Below are positions 6,802 through 15,626 of a stretch of DNA of 46,773 bases, in pieces (the first letter of the stretch is position 1; every line of letters begins with the position of its first letter). The position numbers and the translations under genes were made by a program. Under the pieces are notes generated by a model. The model worked only from the letters and a program-made list of their open reading frames with translations, made no database searches and was not told the DNA's origin. The DNA is from SIG607 sp045601805 (GTDB taxonomy: Bacteria; Bacillota; Clostridia; Oscillospirales; Acutalibacteraceae), in NCBI GenBank assembly GCA_045601805.1, contig JAZSAJ010000013.1:1-46773 (forward strand), written 5' to 3'.

Positions 6802-7896
6802 ATGAAAAAAATAATTTGTTTGTGCTTTTGCGTTTTTGTTGTGTTTTGTTTTTGCGGCTTTAATTATGCCGAAACCGACCCTTTAAACGAAGAAGCGAAA
6901 GAAGTAGAAAAATCATTAGATAACGAAACCCAAAAAATATTAAACGATATAGGCGCGCATATATATTCTCCTTCGTGGATAGAAGAACTTTCTTATAAAA
7001 ACATTTTTTCTTATTGCCTTGATTTTGTTAAAAGCGGCGGAAGTAGGCCTTTTAAAGCGCTAACTTCGGCTTTGGCGGTAATTATACTTTGTTCGCTTAT
7101 GCAAAATTTTTCGCCAAACTCCACAGTTTTAAAAAGTGTTAATTACACTTCGCTTGCTTCGTTTGCGGTTATAATTGCGCCGGCACTTTATTCGCTTACC
7201 GGAACTGCGGTATCGCTTTTAAAAAGTGTTTCGGTTTTTATTGGGGCACTTGCGCCCTTTGTAACGGCTTTGGTTACCGCTTCGGGAAAACCAATAAGCG
7301 CGGCAGGGTCTTCGGTTTCGCTGTCGGTTGCGCTGTCAGCACTTTCGGTTGTTACTTCGTTTTTGGCGCTTCCGCTTATGAATACATATTTAAGTTTTGG
7401 CATTTGCGCAGGGTTTACCAAAAACAAAGGTCTTACACAGTTAGCCAAAAGCATTAAAAAAATAGTGAACTGGGTGTTTTCGCTTTCTATTACAATTTTT
7501 TTGGCGGTTTTTTCGGCAAAAAGCAGCATTGCTGCCGCCCAAGATTCATTAACAACAAAAACCGCAAAATTTGTTTTGGGCAGTACCGTTCCAATAACGG
7601 GCGGAGTTTTAAGCGAAACACTGTCTAGTGTGGTTGCGTCGCTGTCATTAATTAAAAAAAGCGCCGTAATTTACGGCGCGGTTGTACTTTTTATAATGGT
7701 TTTGCCTGTTTTAATAGAAACGCTTTGTTGGAAATTTTCTTTTTTGGTAATAAAAACGGTCGGCGCGTTTTTTGTAAGCGACGGTTTTTTAGATATAAGC
7801 GAAATTTTTAACGATATGTTAAGTATGCTTTTTGCGGTGCTTCTGCTGGTGCCTGCTTTGTTTGTTATTATGTTGGGAATTGCGGTGAGTGTATGA
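6802..7896 (+). CDS. spoIIIAE: stage III sporulation protein AE
   Basis: The largest membrane subunit of the SpoIIIA channel, 364 residues. An N-terminal signal-like hydrophobic segment (1-24) is followed by an extracytoplasmic stretch and then seven or so transmembrane segments from about residue 85 to the end, as in the family. The gene abuts spoIIIAD without a gap and overlaps spoIIIAF by 4 bases. Confidence 0.93.
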   Translation: MKKIICLCFCVFVVFCFCGFNYAETDPLNEEAKEVEKSLDNETQKILNDIGAHIYSPSWIEELSYKNIFSYCLDFVKSGGSRPFKALTSALAVIILCSLMQNFSPNSTVLKSVNYTSLASFAVIIAPALYSLTGTAVSLLKSVSVFIGALAPFVTALVTASGKPISAAGSSVSLSVALSALSVVTSFLALPLMNTYLSFGICAGFTKNKGLTQLAKSIKKIVNWVFSLSITIFLAVFSAKSSIAAAQDSLTTKTAKFVLGSTVPITGGVLSETLSSVVASLSLIKKSAVIYGAVVLFIMVLPVLIETLCWKFSFLVIKTVGAFFVSDGFLDISEIFNDMLSMLFAVLLLVPALFVIMLGIAVSV

Positions 7897-8309
7897 TAAA
7901 AGTGGCAATAGGTTTTTGTTTGCTTTGTGTTTTACTTGCCTGCAGCGATATGCTTTTGCCAAGCGGTAAAACAAAAGGAATGGTTAGTTTTTTAATAAGC
8001 GCCGTGTTTATGGTGTCGGTATTAAACTTAACCAAGGAAGTGAATATAAATTTTAACAACATACAAAATTACAAAATGGAAAAAAGCAGTGCGGCTTACG
8101 GTTTTGTTGCCGAAGAAATAATTGGCGCGCTTTTAACCGACGAAAAGGTTTATTATAACAAACTTTCGGTATTGGCTAATAATAACGGGGAAAACGGCAT
8201 AGTTATTAATAAGGTTACGGTTTATACAAACCAAGAAAATAAAGAAAAAGCAGAAACCGTTATAAAAAACAAGACCACGGCAAAAACGGTGGAGGTAATA
8301 AGTGATTAG
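7893..8309 (+). CDS. spoIIIAF: stage III sporulation protein AF
   Basis: 138 residues: two N-terminal transmembrane helices (about 1-18 and 27-46) followed by a soluble domain with the ring-building fold proposed for SpoIIIAF, AG and AH. The C-terminus overlaps spoIIIAG by 8 bases and carries that gene's GGAGG ribosome binding site. Confidence 0.9.
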   Translation: MIKVAIGFCLLCVLLACSDMLLPSGKTKGMVSFLISAVFMVSVLNLTKEVNINFNNIQNYKMEKSSAAYGFVAEEIIGALLTDEKVYYNKLSVLANNNGENGIVINKVTVYTNQENKEKAETVIKNKTTAKTVEVISD

Positions 8310-8841
8310 CAAGTATTTAGGGTGGGCAAAAAAAGTTTTTAAGAACACAAAGGTTATTATAGTGTTGGGAATAACGGGAATATTGCTTATTGGATTTTCT
8401 TCGGTTTTTACCTACCCCGAAAAAGAAGAAAAAACGCAAGAAATTGTTTATAGTACGGAAGAATATAAAAGTAATTTAGAAAAACAAATAAAGAACATAG
8501 CCACAAAAATAACAGGAGATAAAAAAGTTTCGGTATTAATAACGCTGGAAAGCGGTATTAAATATTCCTATGCTAACGAAAAAGAAGAAAACAAAAGTGA
8601 TAAAAGCGACGGAACAAAAAGCGATAAAAGCGAAGGGGTGAAGCAAAGTTACATAACCGTTAAAACCGAAAACGGCGCCGAAAAGGCGCTTGTAATAACC
8701 GAGCATATGCCAATAGTTCGCGGTGTTGCGGTGGTTTGCAACACTGCCTCGCAAAGCGAAATTAACGCTTTGCAAAACGCAATTACGGCTTCGCTTGGTG
8801 TTAGCGATAAACAGGTTTTTGTTACAGCAAAAGCCAGATAA
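8302..8841 (+). CDS. spoIIIAG: stage III sporulation protein AG
   Basis: SpoIIIAG forms the large ring of the intermembrane channel. The 179-residue product has one transmembrane helix (18-38) and a ring-building domain with the typical insertion, here low-complexity and rich in Lys, Asp and Ser (about 94-111), between the two halves. The start is GTG 8302, 7 bases behind GGAGG inside spoIIIAF. Confidence 0.93.
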   Translation: MISKYLGWAKKVFKNTKVIIVLGITGILLIGFSSVFTYPEKEEKTQEIVYSTEEYKSNLEKQIKNIATKITGDKKVSVLITLESGIKYSYANEKEENKSDKSDGTKSDKSEGVKQSYITVKTENGAEKALVITEHMPIVRGVAVVCNTASQSEINALQNAITASLGVSDKQVFVTAKAR

Positions 8842-8863
8842 AATTAAAAAGGGAGTGTTCTTT

Positions 8864-9382
8864 TTGAAAAAAGGTAAAGTTATAACTTTAAGTAAGGTTT
8901 TAGTGTGTTCAATGGTTTTGCTTTTGGGGGCGGCAATTTGGCTTAACACAAAATATTCGGGAGGAAAAACCAAATATATGGGTGAAACCACCTTTGTTTC
9001 GTCAGACAACAGCGAAGCGGTGCCAACCGTTTCGGAAGTAAGCGATTATTTTACCGAAGCCAAAGCCGAGCGCGACGCGGCATATAAACAGGCAAAAGAA
9101 ACGGCAGAACAAATGTTAAACGGCGAAGAAGACAATCAAAAAGAAGCCGCAGCAAATATTGAAAAACTGCTTAAAAGACAAATTAGCCAAACCGATGCCG
9201 AAAATTTACTTACCGCCAAGGGCTTTATAAAAAACCTTGTAATAATATCCGATGAAACGGTTACTGCTATAGTTGAAAGCGAAGGTTTAACGGCGGCTCA
9301 AACGGTGCAAATTCAAGATGCAATAATAAGTTGCTGTGCGGCGCAGTTAAATAATATAAAAATTGTTACGGTTAATAATTGA
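8864..9382 (+). CDS. spoIIIAH: stage III sporulation protein AH
   Basis: SpoIIIAH spans the mother-cell outer forespore membrane and pairs with SpoIIQ in the intermembrane space. I place the start at TTG 8864 behind GGGAG, giving 172 residues with a Lys-rich N-terminus, one transmembrane helix (about 9-26), a helical region and the C-terminal ring-building domain (LTAKGFIKNLVII onward). Longer readings starting at 8723 run inside spoIIIAG and are implausible. The -35 element of the next gene overlaps the stop codon. Confidence 0.92.
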   Translation: MKKGKVITLSKVLVCSMVLLLGAAIWLNTKYSGGKTKYMGETTFVSSDNSEAVPTVSEVSDYFTEAKAERDAAYKQAKETAEQMLNGEEDNQKEAAANIEKLLKRQISQTDAENLLTAKGFIKNLVIISDETVTAIVESEGLTAAQTVQIQDAIISCCAAQLNNIKIVTVNN

Positions 9383-9407
9383 AAATTTAAAAAAATTGTG
9401 ATATAAT
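9379..9407 (+). promoter_or_regulatory. sigma-A promoter of the Asp23 gene
   Basis: -35 TTGAAA (9379-9384) and -10 TATAAT (9402-9407) with a 17-base spacer. The -35 overlaps the last codons of spoIIIAH. It separates a vegetative gene from the sporulation operon. Confidence 0.75.
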
Positions 9408-9448
9408 ACAAAAAAAGAATTAAAAATAACCGAAAGGAACAAACATAT

Positions 9449-9787
9449 ATGGAAAACACAAACAATTTAACAGTTAGTATTGAAGTATTGGAACAAATGG
9501 CGGTTATGGCGGCTCTTGAGGTAGAGGGCGTTATGGGTGTTGTAGATAAACCTGTTAATATTAAATCGGTTTTAAATAAGGGCAAACTTTTTAAACCTGC
9601 CGTTGCTACCGAAAAAAACGGTGCTATTTCTATTGATATAAATATTAAAATAAAAGAATCGGCACTTGCAAAAGAGGTTGCCGAAAATGTGCAAACAACT
9701 GTTAAAGAAAAACTTCAAAACATGACCGGCAGTGCAATTACACGCGTTAATGTTATTGTGGCCGATATTTGTTTTGAAACAAAATAA
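9449..9787 (+). CDS. Asp23/Gls24 family envelope stress protein
   Basis: A 112-residue protein of the Asp23/Gls24 family, small cytoplasmic proteins associated with the membrane and cell-envelope homeostasis in Firmicutes. The family core is visible: IEVLEQMAVMAALEVEGV near the N-terminus, then ISIDINIKIKESA and VQTTVKEKLQNMTG. A GAAAGGA ribosome binding site, its own promoter and a strong terminator make it a single-gene unit. An asp23-like gene after spoIIIAH is a common clostridial arrangement. Confidence 0.9.
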   Translation: MENTNNLTVSIEVLEQMAVMAALEVEGVMGVVDKPVNIKSVLNKGKLFKPAVATEKNGAISIDINIKIKESALAKEVAENVQTTVKEKLQNMTGSAITRVNVIVADICFETK

Positions 9788-9802
9788 AATACTTTAAGTT
9801 TT

Positions 9803-9837
9803 ACCCCGTGCAAGTGTTTTGCACGGGGTATTTTTTA
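9803..9837 (+). terminator. terminator after Asp23 gene
   Basis: A 9-bp perfect stem (ACCCCGTGC/GCACGGGGT) with an 8-base loop, followed by ATTTTTT. Confidence 0.9.
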
Positions 9838-9887
9838 TATGCCCTTTTCATATATATAAGGTATAACGCTACAAAATAAGGAAGGGT

Positions 9888-10814
9888 ATGATTAAAATGA
9901 AAGAGTTTTATCCCGAAGGGTATAAAAACAAACCGTATAAAAAGCGAGTGTATACTCCTGCATTTCTTGCCGATTGTATAGAAACCGAAGAAGTGTTGGA
10001 AGCGGTTGCACTTTTGTGCGACGAAGAACATAATACTATGGTTGATTTGGGCTGTATGAAAGGAATAATTCCAAGAAACGAAGGCGCTATTGGTATAGCC
10101 GAAGGAATAACCCGAGATATTGCGGTGCTTTCACGCGTTGGCAAAAGCGTTTGCTTTTGCGTAACCGATATAAAAACCAATAAAAATAACGAGGTTTATG
10201 CTGTTCTTTCAAGATGTAAAGCGCAACAAAAATTTAAAAACTGGTTTTTTGAAAATAAAACAGTTGGCGATATTATTCCTGCCCGTGTTACCCATTTAGA
10301 ACCGTTTGGCGCTTTTTGCGATATTGGGTGCGGAATACCGGCTCTTTTGCCAATAGATTCTATTTCGGTTTCAAGAATAACTCATCCGCAAGATAGGTTT
10401 AATACGGGCAACGATATATTTGTTGTAATTAAAAATATATCAAGTGACGGCAAAATAACCGTTTCCCACAAGGAACTTCTTGGCACTTGGCAAGAAAACG
10501 CAAATATGTTTTCTTGGGGCCAAACCGTTACGGGAATTATACGCTCGGTTGAAGATTACGGCGTTTTTGTTGAACTTACCCCCAACCTTGCAGGTCTTGC
10601 TGAACCAAATGCAAACGCAAGGGTGGGCGAGTGCGCTTCGGTATACATAAAAAGCATACTGCCCGAAAAAATGAAAATTAAACTTATAATAATAGATAGT
10701 TTCAGCGAAAAACCGTCTAAAGAACCGTTTTATTTTAAAAAGGAAGGCAGAATAGATAAATTTTGTTATTCTCCACCGTGCTGCCAAAAGAAAATGGAAA
10801 CAGTTTTTTGCTAA
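9888..10814 (+). CDS. S1 RNA-binding domain protein
   Basis: A 308-residue protein built from S1-type OB folds: a degenerate one at about 46-112, a clear one at 125-197 (VGDIIPARVTHLEPFGAFCDIG, ending ITVSHKELLGTW) and another at 206-270 (VTGIIRSVEDYGVFVEL). This is the layout of short Firmicute ribosomal protein S1 homologues that bind mRNA or rRNA. The C-terminal tail has a Cys-rich end (SPPCCQKK). The start ATG 9888 is close to AGGAAG; ATG 9897 is possible. The gene stands alone, and its role in translation is inferred only from domains. Confidence 0.85.
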   Translation: MIKMKEFYPEGYKNKPYKKRVYTPAFLADCIETEEVLEAVALLCDEEHNTMVDLGCMKGIIPRNEGAIGIAEGITRDIAVLSRVGKSVCFCVTDIKTNKNNEVYAVLSRCKAQQKFKNWFFENKTVGDIIPARVTHLEPFGAFCDIGCGIPALLPIDSISVSRITHPQDRFNTGNDIFVVIKNISSDGKITVSHKELLGTWQENANMFSWGQTVTGIIRSVEDYGVFVELTPNLAGLAEPNANARVGECASVYIKSILPEKMKIKLIIIDSFSEKPSKEPFYFKKEGRIDKFCYSPPCCQKKMETVFC

Positions 10815-10841
10815 AAATTTTTATACTGAAAGCATTTCGTA

Positions 10842-10870
10842 TTGACTTTACAAAATAGTTGTGGTACGAT
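10842..10870 (+). promoter_or_regulatory. sigma-A promoter of the first dockerin gene
   Basis: -35 TTGACT and -10 TACGAT with a 17-base spacer, 36 bases before the ATG at 10907. Confidence 0.6.
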
Positions 10871-10906
10871 AATATAGAATAAAAATATTATTGAAAATGG
10901 TGCGAA

Positions 10907-12757
10907 ATGAAAAAAGTTATTTCAGTATTGTTATCTATAATTTTAATTTTAAGTACTGTGCTTAGCGGTGCTGTTGTTAATGCTGCAACATCGCAGGTAA
11001 CCTTTACATTAACCGCAGGTTCGGCGGTAAATGTTGGCGGTACTGCACAGGTTACCGTTACCGCAAGCGGAACAAGCTTTATGGCAGCGGTTATTGACTT
11101 GGCTTTTGATACTTCCGCTTTAAGACTTACTGGTGTATCGGGCGATGCAAGTTATCTTCAAAACGATACAGGTGCAAGGGTTGTGTTTATGGGCGATTCT
11201 GCACAAAGCGGTCAAATTGCAACCCTTACTTTTGAAACCTTAAAATCGGGCACATATTCTGTAAACGCAAGCGCGGAAGAGGGTAATGTTTCCGATGCAA
11301 ATGCAAAAGAACTTGTTGCTTCTTTCGTTTCAGCGAATATTACAATAAATTGCACTCATCAATATGTTTTCAGTCATATTGTTGAACCTACCTGTAAAGA
11401 CGAAGGAAGATATGTTTACATATGTAATATTTGCGGCGAAGAACAACCCAATACTCAAACAATTCCCACTGTTCCGCACATTGCCGGCGAAGAAAGGGTA
11501 ACCAAACAACCCGATTGTGTAAATACCGGTTTAAGACAAACTTACTGTGCTATTTGCGGCGGCGAATACGGTGAACCTGCTGTAATTCCTGCAAACGGCC
11601 ACACTTTTGGCGATTGGATGATTGATGAAGATTCAACCTGCTCAAAAGACGGTGTAAAGGTACATATTTGCGAAGTTTGCGGTGCCGAGGAATCAGAAAG
11701 CATTGAAAGCGCAGACCATAATGATTCGTCATGGGTTGTTATTAAACCTGCAGACTGTGTAAACGCAGGTACCGAAGCGCTTGTTTGTAACATTTGCGGC
11801 GAACAAAAACAAACAAGGGAAATCCCCGCTGTTAACAGCCACGATTATATTTGGGCTGTAACTAAAGAGGCAACCTGTAAAGAAGCAGGTGAATATAGCG
11901 AAGTATGCCGTATTTGCGGTGATATTAAGCAGTCCGAACCAATAGAAAAACTTGCTCACACAAAGGGCGAAACGGTTATTGTTAAAGCCGATTGTGACAC
12001 AGCCGGCAGCGAAACCACATATTGTGCGGTTTGCGGTGAAGTTTATGAAAGCAAAACAATAGATGCGCTTGGTCATAAATACGGTTCTCTTAATGTTAGC
12101 GTAGCTCCCACAGAAAACACCCAGGGTAGCGCTACTCATACCTGCAGTGTTTGTAATCACACCGAAGAGGTTACGCTTGAAACTACCAATGCTTATTTAA
12201 GCGCCGAAAACCTTTTGGTTGGTAAAATTGAAGCAACAAAAACTGTAAAACTTGCTATTTCAATTCAAAACAGCAAACTGTTTTATGCAGGTATGTTTGA
12301 AGTTCATTACGATAAAGATATGCTTGAATATGTTGGCTTTGAATCTGAGGGTATTGACATTACCGTAAATGCCGCAACCGAAGGTAAAATTATTGTGCTT
12401 ATTACGGCAGACAGTGTGTTAAATGACGGTAAAATTATTGACCTTCAGTTTAATGCTAAAACTAAATCGGGCGCAAGCAATATTACAATTGAAAACGCTA
12501 AATTCAGCGATGGCGAAAGCGATGTTTTCTTTAATATTGAAAACGGTTCTTTTGGTATAAAGAGTGTTATTGACGGCGATGTAAACGGCGACGGCGAGGT
12601 TGACAGTGTTGACTTTAGCATTTTGAAAAAAGCCGTTGCAGGTGTAACCGACATTGAAAATAAAGACGAAGCAGACATTAACTACGATGGTAAGGTTAAT
12701 ATTACCGACCTTGCTATTCTTAAAAAAGTAGTTTCGGGCATAATTGTGTTGGGTTAA
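10907..12757 (+). CDS. secreted protein: cohesin-like domain, seven Cys repeats, second cohesin-like domain, dockerin
   Basis: 616 residues. Signal peptide 1-27. A first cohesin-like beta-sandwich (about 29-148) has the FMAAVIDLAFDTSALRL pattern of cohesin beta-strands. Seven tandem repeats of about 40 residues (151-428) follow, each of type H-x12-C-x9/10-C-x2-C-G; the last lacks the first Cys. A second cohesin-like domain (430-552) has FYAGMFEVHYDKDMLEYVGF. The C-terminus is a type I dockerin with two Ca-binding loops (DVNGDGEVDSVD at 558-569 and DINYDGKVNITD at 590-601) and ILKK helices. It is predicted to be exported and to bind a cohesin. No catalytic domain is seen. The Cys repeats may bind metal or form disulfides. 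The next gene follows after 12 bases. Confidence 0.85.
   Translation: MKKVISVLLSIILILSTVLSGAVVNAATSQVTFTLTAGSAVNVGGTAQVTVTASGTSFMAAVIDLAFDTSALRLTGVSGDASYLQNDTGARVVFMGDSAQSGQIATLTFETLKSGTYSVNASAEEGNVSDANAKELVASFVSANITINCTHQYVFSHIVEPTCKDEGRYVYICNICGEEQPNTQTIPTVPHIAGEERVTKQPDCVNTGLRQTYCAICGGEYGEPAVIPANGHTFGDWMIDEDSTCSKDGVKVHICEVCGAEESESIESADHNDSSWVVIKPADCVNAGTEALVCNICGEQKQTREIPAVNSHDYIWAVTKEATCKEAGEYSEVCRICGDIKQSEPIEKLAHTKGETVIVKADCDTAGSETTYCAVCGEVYESKTIDALGHKYGSLNVSVAPTENTQGSATHTCSVCNHTEEVTLETTNAYLSAENLLVGKIEATKTVKLAISIQNSKLFYAGMFEVHYDKDMLEYVGFESEGIDITVNAATEGKIIVLITADSVLNDGKIIDLQFNAKTKSGASNITIENAKFSDGESDVFFNIENGSFGIKSVIDGDVNGDGEVDSVDFSILKKAVAGVTDIENKDEADINYDGKVNITDLAILKKVVSGIIVLG
11357..12190 (+). 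repeat. seven-copy Cys/His repeat array within the dockerin protein
   Basis: Encodes residues 151-428 of the protein: seven diverged units of 38-41 residues that each begin with His and contain C, C and CxxC at fixed spacing. The DNA is diverged between units, so the array is old. Confidence 0.75.
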
Positions 12758-12769
12758 GGGGTATAAAAA

Positions 12770-13324
12770 ATGTTTGTAAAAAAAAGCATAGCATTTGTTT
12801 TAACCCTTATAGTAATATTTTGTTTGTTTTTGCTTCCGGTTCATGCTATTGAACTTCCAGAACAAGTTTTTCCAACACCCCAATTTTCTTACGGCGGCGC
12901 TTCGGTTTTAAAACCCGAAATCAGCGAAAAATATAACACCCAATCTATAAGGGTTTATTATGAGTACGCTACTACCCCCGACGGCAAGATTAAGGTTGGC
13001 GAAAAGGGTCTTTCAATAAAAGAACGCGGTGTGCTTATTAAAGCGGCAGATACAAGCGATACCGCCTTAACGGTAAGCAATATTGGCAAAGGCGGTGTTA
13101 TTGTTGCCAACAAAACCCAAAACTTTGGCGAATGTTGGAATAACGATACTGTAAACGGTAAACTAACATATAGTATTTATGTGGCAAATTTTGATAAGAA
13201 CGATACAAGAAAAATTGCTTTTAGGGGATATATAATTTTAGAAGATAATCTTGTATATTACACCGAAACCGTTTATTTAAGCGTTAGCGAAATAATAAGG
13301 CAAGATATAACCGATGTTTATTAA
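12770..13324 (+). CDS. secreted hypothetical protein
   Basis: A 184-residue product with an N-terminal signal peptide (Lys-rich start, hydrophobic core to about residue 24, VHA cleavage-like site). The mature part is predominantly beta-strand and has no motif I recognise. It follows the dockerin gene by 12 bases behind an AAGGGG ribosome binding site and ends at a terminator, so the two are probably one operon and it may work with the dockerin protein at the cell surface. Confidence 0.8.
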   Translation: MFVKKSIAFVLTLIVIFCLFLLPVHAIELPEQVFPTPQFSYGGASVLKPEISEKYNTQSIRVYYEYATTPDGKIKVGEKGLSIKERGVLIKAADTSDTALTVSNIGKGGVIVANKTQNFGECWNNDTVNGKLTYSIYVANFDKNDTRKIAFRGYIILEDNLVYYTETVYLSVSEIIRQDITDVY

Positions 13325-13355
13325 AGTAGTAGAAAAGTTTATATAATCATTATAA

Positions 13356-13396
13356 AAGTCACCGGGAATTATAAAAAATTTCAAGGTGGCTTTTTT
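13356..13396 (+). terminator. terminator after the 10907-13324 operon
   Basis: AAGTCACC pairs with GGTGGCTT (one G-U) around a 21-base A/T-rich loop, followed by a six-T run. Confidence 0.65.
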
Positions 13397-13424
13397 GTTT
13401 TTAACCTTTAAAACAAAAATATTA

Positions 13425-13453
13425 TTGACAAAGGTTTTTTAGCGTGTTAAAAT
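13425..13453 (+). promoter_or_regulatory. sigma-A promoter of the liv operon
   Basis: Perfect -35 TTGACA, 17-base spacer and -10 TAAAAT, 51 bases before the livJ start. Confidence 0.75.
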
Positions 13454-13504
13454 TTTATCATAATCTTTATTAAATTTTAATTTAAAAGGAAAGAGGTTAC
13501 AAAA

Positions 13505-14662
13505 ATGAAATTCAATTTCAAAAAAGTTGCAGCATTTGTATTGGCTGCAGTAATGGTAATGGGCTGTATGACCGGTTGCGGCGGCAAAAATTATACCGCT
13601 AATAATACCGAATATGTAATTGGTTTTTCCGGCCCTCTTACTGGCGGCGCAGCGGTTTACGGCGTAGCTGTTAAAAACTCTGCACAAATGGCTGTTGACG
13701 AAATTAACGCAGCAGGCGGTCTTGACGGTGTTATGTTCAAACTTTTGGCAACCGACGACCAGCACGATGCAACAAAGGTTGCAGCAAACTATGCAAACAT
13801 GCTTGAAGGCGGTATGCAGGTGTCACTCGGCACAGTAACAACTGCCCCCGGTCTTGAATTTACTAACCTTTCTGCCGAAGACAATGTGTTCTTCCTTACC
13901 CCATCTGCTTCGGGCGACGATATTCCGAAGAATGCTAACGGTTATCAAATGTGCTTTGCCGACGGTAACCAGGGTAAAGTTGCTGCAGAATATGTAAACG
14001 GTGTTTACAAAAACCAAACAATTGGCGTATTCTATAAATCTGACGACGCTTATTCAAACGGTATCTTTAAACAGTTCAAAGATAACCTTGATGCTTCTAT
14101 TAAGGTAGTTGAAACTGTATTTACCGGCGAAGCAAGTGACTTCTCTACACAAATTTCTACACTTAAAGATTGCAAATTTATCTTTATGCCTATTTACTAT
14201 CAACCTGCATCTATCTTCATGACTCAGGCAAAAGATACAATTGCTGCCGATGCAGTTTATTATGGTTGCGACGGTTTTGACGGCCTTGCCGGTCAGCTTG
14301 ACCTTTCCACCATTCCTCAAGAAGTTTCTATGCTTTCTCACTTTGATTCTAACGCAACAAGCGGTAAAGCTGCAGAATTCGTTAAGAAATATACCGAAAA
14401 ATTCGGTGCAGAAACTCTTAACCAGTTCGGCGCTTCTGCATACGACTGCGTATATGCTATTTTTGAAGCAATGAAAGCAGCAAAAGCAGCAGGCAAAGAA
14501 ATAAGTGTTACAATTGGCGCTTCTGAACTTTGCGAAATTCTTAAAGAACAGTTTACAGGCGGCTTCACATATTCCGGCAACACCGGCGACAACATTACTT
14601 GGGAAGCTAACGGCTATGTTAAAAAAGGCGCTGTAAAATATAATCTTAAAGGCGCTCAATAA
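13505..14662 (+). CDS. livJ: branched-chain amino acid ABC transporter substrate-binding lipoprotein
   Basis: A 385-residue extracellular solute-binding protein of the Leu/Ile/Val (periplasmic-binding type 1) family. The N-terminus is a lipoprotein signal with Cys21 (VMGC) or Cys25 (MTGC) as the lipidated residue. IGFSGPLTGGAAVYGVA, QMAVDEINAAGG and LLATDDQHDATK are signature segments of the fold. It is followed by two permeases and two ATPases in order. The codon use is rich in preferred codons, fitting high expression. Ligand specificity within the family is not certain from sequence. Confidence 0.93.
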   Translation: MKFNFKKVAAFVLAAVMVMGCMTGCGGKNYTANNTEYVIGFSGPLTGGAAVYGVAVKNSAQMAVDEINAAGGLDGVMFKLLATDDQHDATKVAANYANMLEGGMQVSLGTVTTAPGLEFTNLSAEDNVFFLTPSASGDDIPKNANGYQMCFADGNQGKVAAEYVNGVYKNQTIGVFYKSDDAYSNGIFKQFKDNLDASIKVVETVFTGEASDFSTQISTLKDCKFIFMPIYYQPASIFMTQAKDTIAADAVYYGCDGFDGLAGQLDLSTIPQEVSMLSHFDSNATSGKAAEFVKKYTEKFGAETLNQFGASAYDCVYAIFEAMKAAKAAGKEISVTIGASELCEILKEQFTGGFTYSGNTGDNITWEANGYVKKGAVKYNLKGAQ

Positions 14663-14699
14663 TAATCTGCTTTTTTGTAAGATTATTTTATAAAATTAT

Positions 14700-14735
14700 A
14701 AATTTGCCGGTGTAGGTTTCTGCCCCGGCAAATTT
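14700..14735 (+). promoter_or_regulatory. intergenic stabilising hairpin between livJ and livH
   Basis: A perfect 11-bp inverted repeat (AAATTTGCCGG/CCGGCAAATTT, 14-base loop) with no T run after it. Such hairpins after the binding-protein gene commonly protect the upstream mRNA or cause partial termination so that the binding protein is made in excess. Confidence 0.65.
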
Positions 14736-14753
14736 GCATTGAAGGTTTTAGTT

Positions 14754-15626
14754 ATGGAAATTATTGAAACACTAATAAACGGGCTTAGTATTGGCAGTAC
14801 TTATGCCGTTATAGCGCTTGGATATACCATGGTATACGGCATTGCAAAAATGCTTAACTTTGCCCACGGCGATGTAATAATGGTTGGCGGATATATGATA
14901 TTTTTGGTGCTTTCTGCCATTGCCAACCCAATTGTTGGCTTGGCTGCCGCAATTGTTTGTTGTATTCTGCTTGGTATTACCATTGAAAAAGTTGCATATA
15001 AACCATTGCGCGGCGCTTCGCCTTTGGCGGTTTTAATTACGGCTATTGGCGTAAGTTATTTATTACAGTCTTTGGCGCAAATAATTTTTGGCTCGGCACC
15101 CAAAATGGTGGTTATTGCCAATATGGGCAATGTTAATATTGCAGGGCTTAAAATTCCGTTGTATGTACTTATAACACTTGCTTGTTCACTGGTTATAATG
15201 GTGGCCTTAAACCTGTTTGTAAAATACACTAAAACAGGCCGCGCCATGATTGCGGTTAGTGAAGACAAGGGCGCGGCACAGTTAATGGGAATAAATGTAA
15301 ACGGCATTATTATGATTACCTTTGCTATTGGCTCGGGCCTTGCCGCATTTGCAGGTTTCTTTATGTTAATGAAATCTCCCAGTCTTTCAAACACCTTGGG
15401 CGCAATGCCCGGTATAAAGGCGTTTACTGCTGCTGTTATTGGCGGTATAGGTTCTATTCCCGGCGCAACCGTTGGCGGTTTGTTAATGGGCGTTGTAGAG
15501 GCAATTTCCTTTAAAATTCCTGCCATAGCACCCTATACCGACGCTATTGAATTTTTGATTCTTATTGTAATACTTTTGGTGCGCCCCACCGGTATTTTGG
15601 GTAAGGTCAGAAGGGAGAAGGTATAA
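14754..15626 (+). CDS. livH: branched-chain amino acid ABC transporter permease LivH
   Basis: A 290-residue inner-membrane permease with about eight transmembrane helices. GLSIGSTYAVIALGYTMVYGI, LNFAHGD and the late GGIGSIPGATVGGLLMG segment are hallmarks of LivH. ATG 14754 follows GAAGG; a TTG 15 bases upstream is less likely. The TAA stop shares its last base with the A of the livM ATG. Confidence 0.93.
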   Translation: MEIIETLINGLSIGSTYAVIALGYTMVYGIAKMLNFAHGDVIMVGGYMIFLVLSAIANPIVGLAAAIVCCILLGITIEKVAYKPLRGASPLAVLITAIGVSYLLQSLAQIIFGSAPKMVVIANMGNVNIAGLKIPLYVLITLACSLVIMVALNLFVKYTKTGRAMIAVSEDKGAAQLMGINVNGIIMITFAIGSGLAAFAGFFMLMKSPSLSNTLGAMPGIKAFTAAVIGGIGSIPGATVGGLLMGVVEAISFKIPAIAPYTDAIEFLILIVILLVRPTGILGKVRREKV

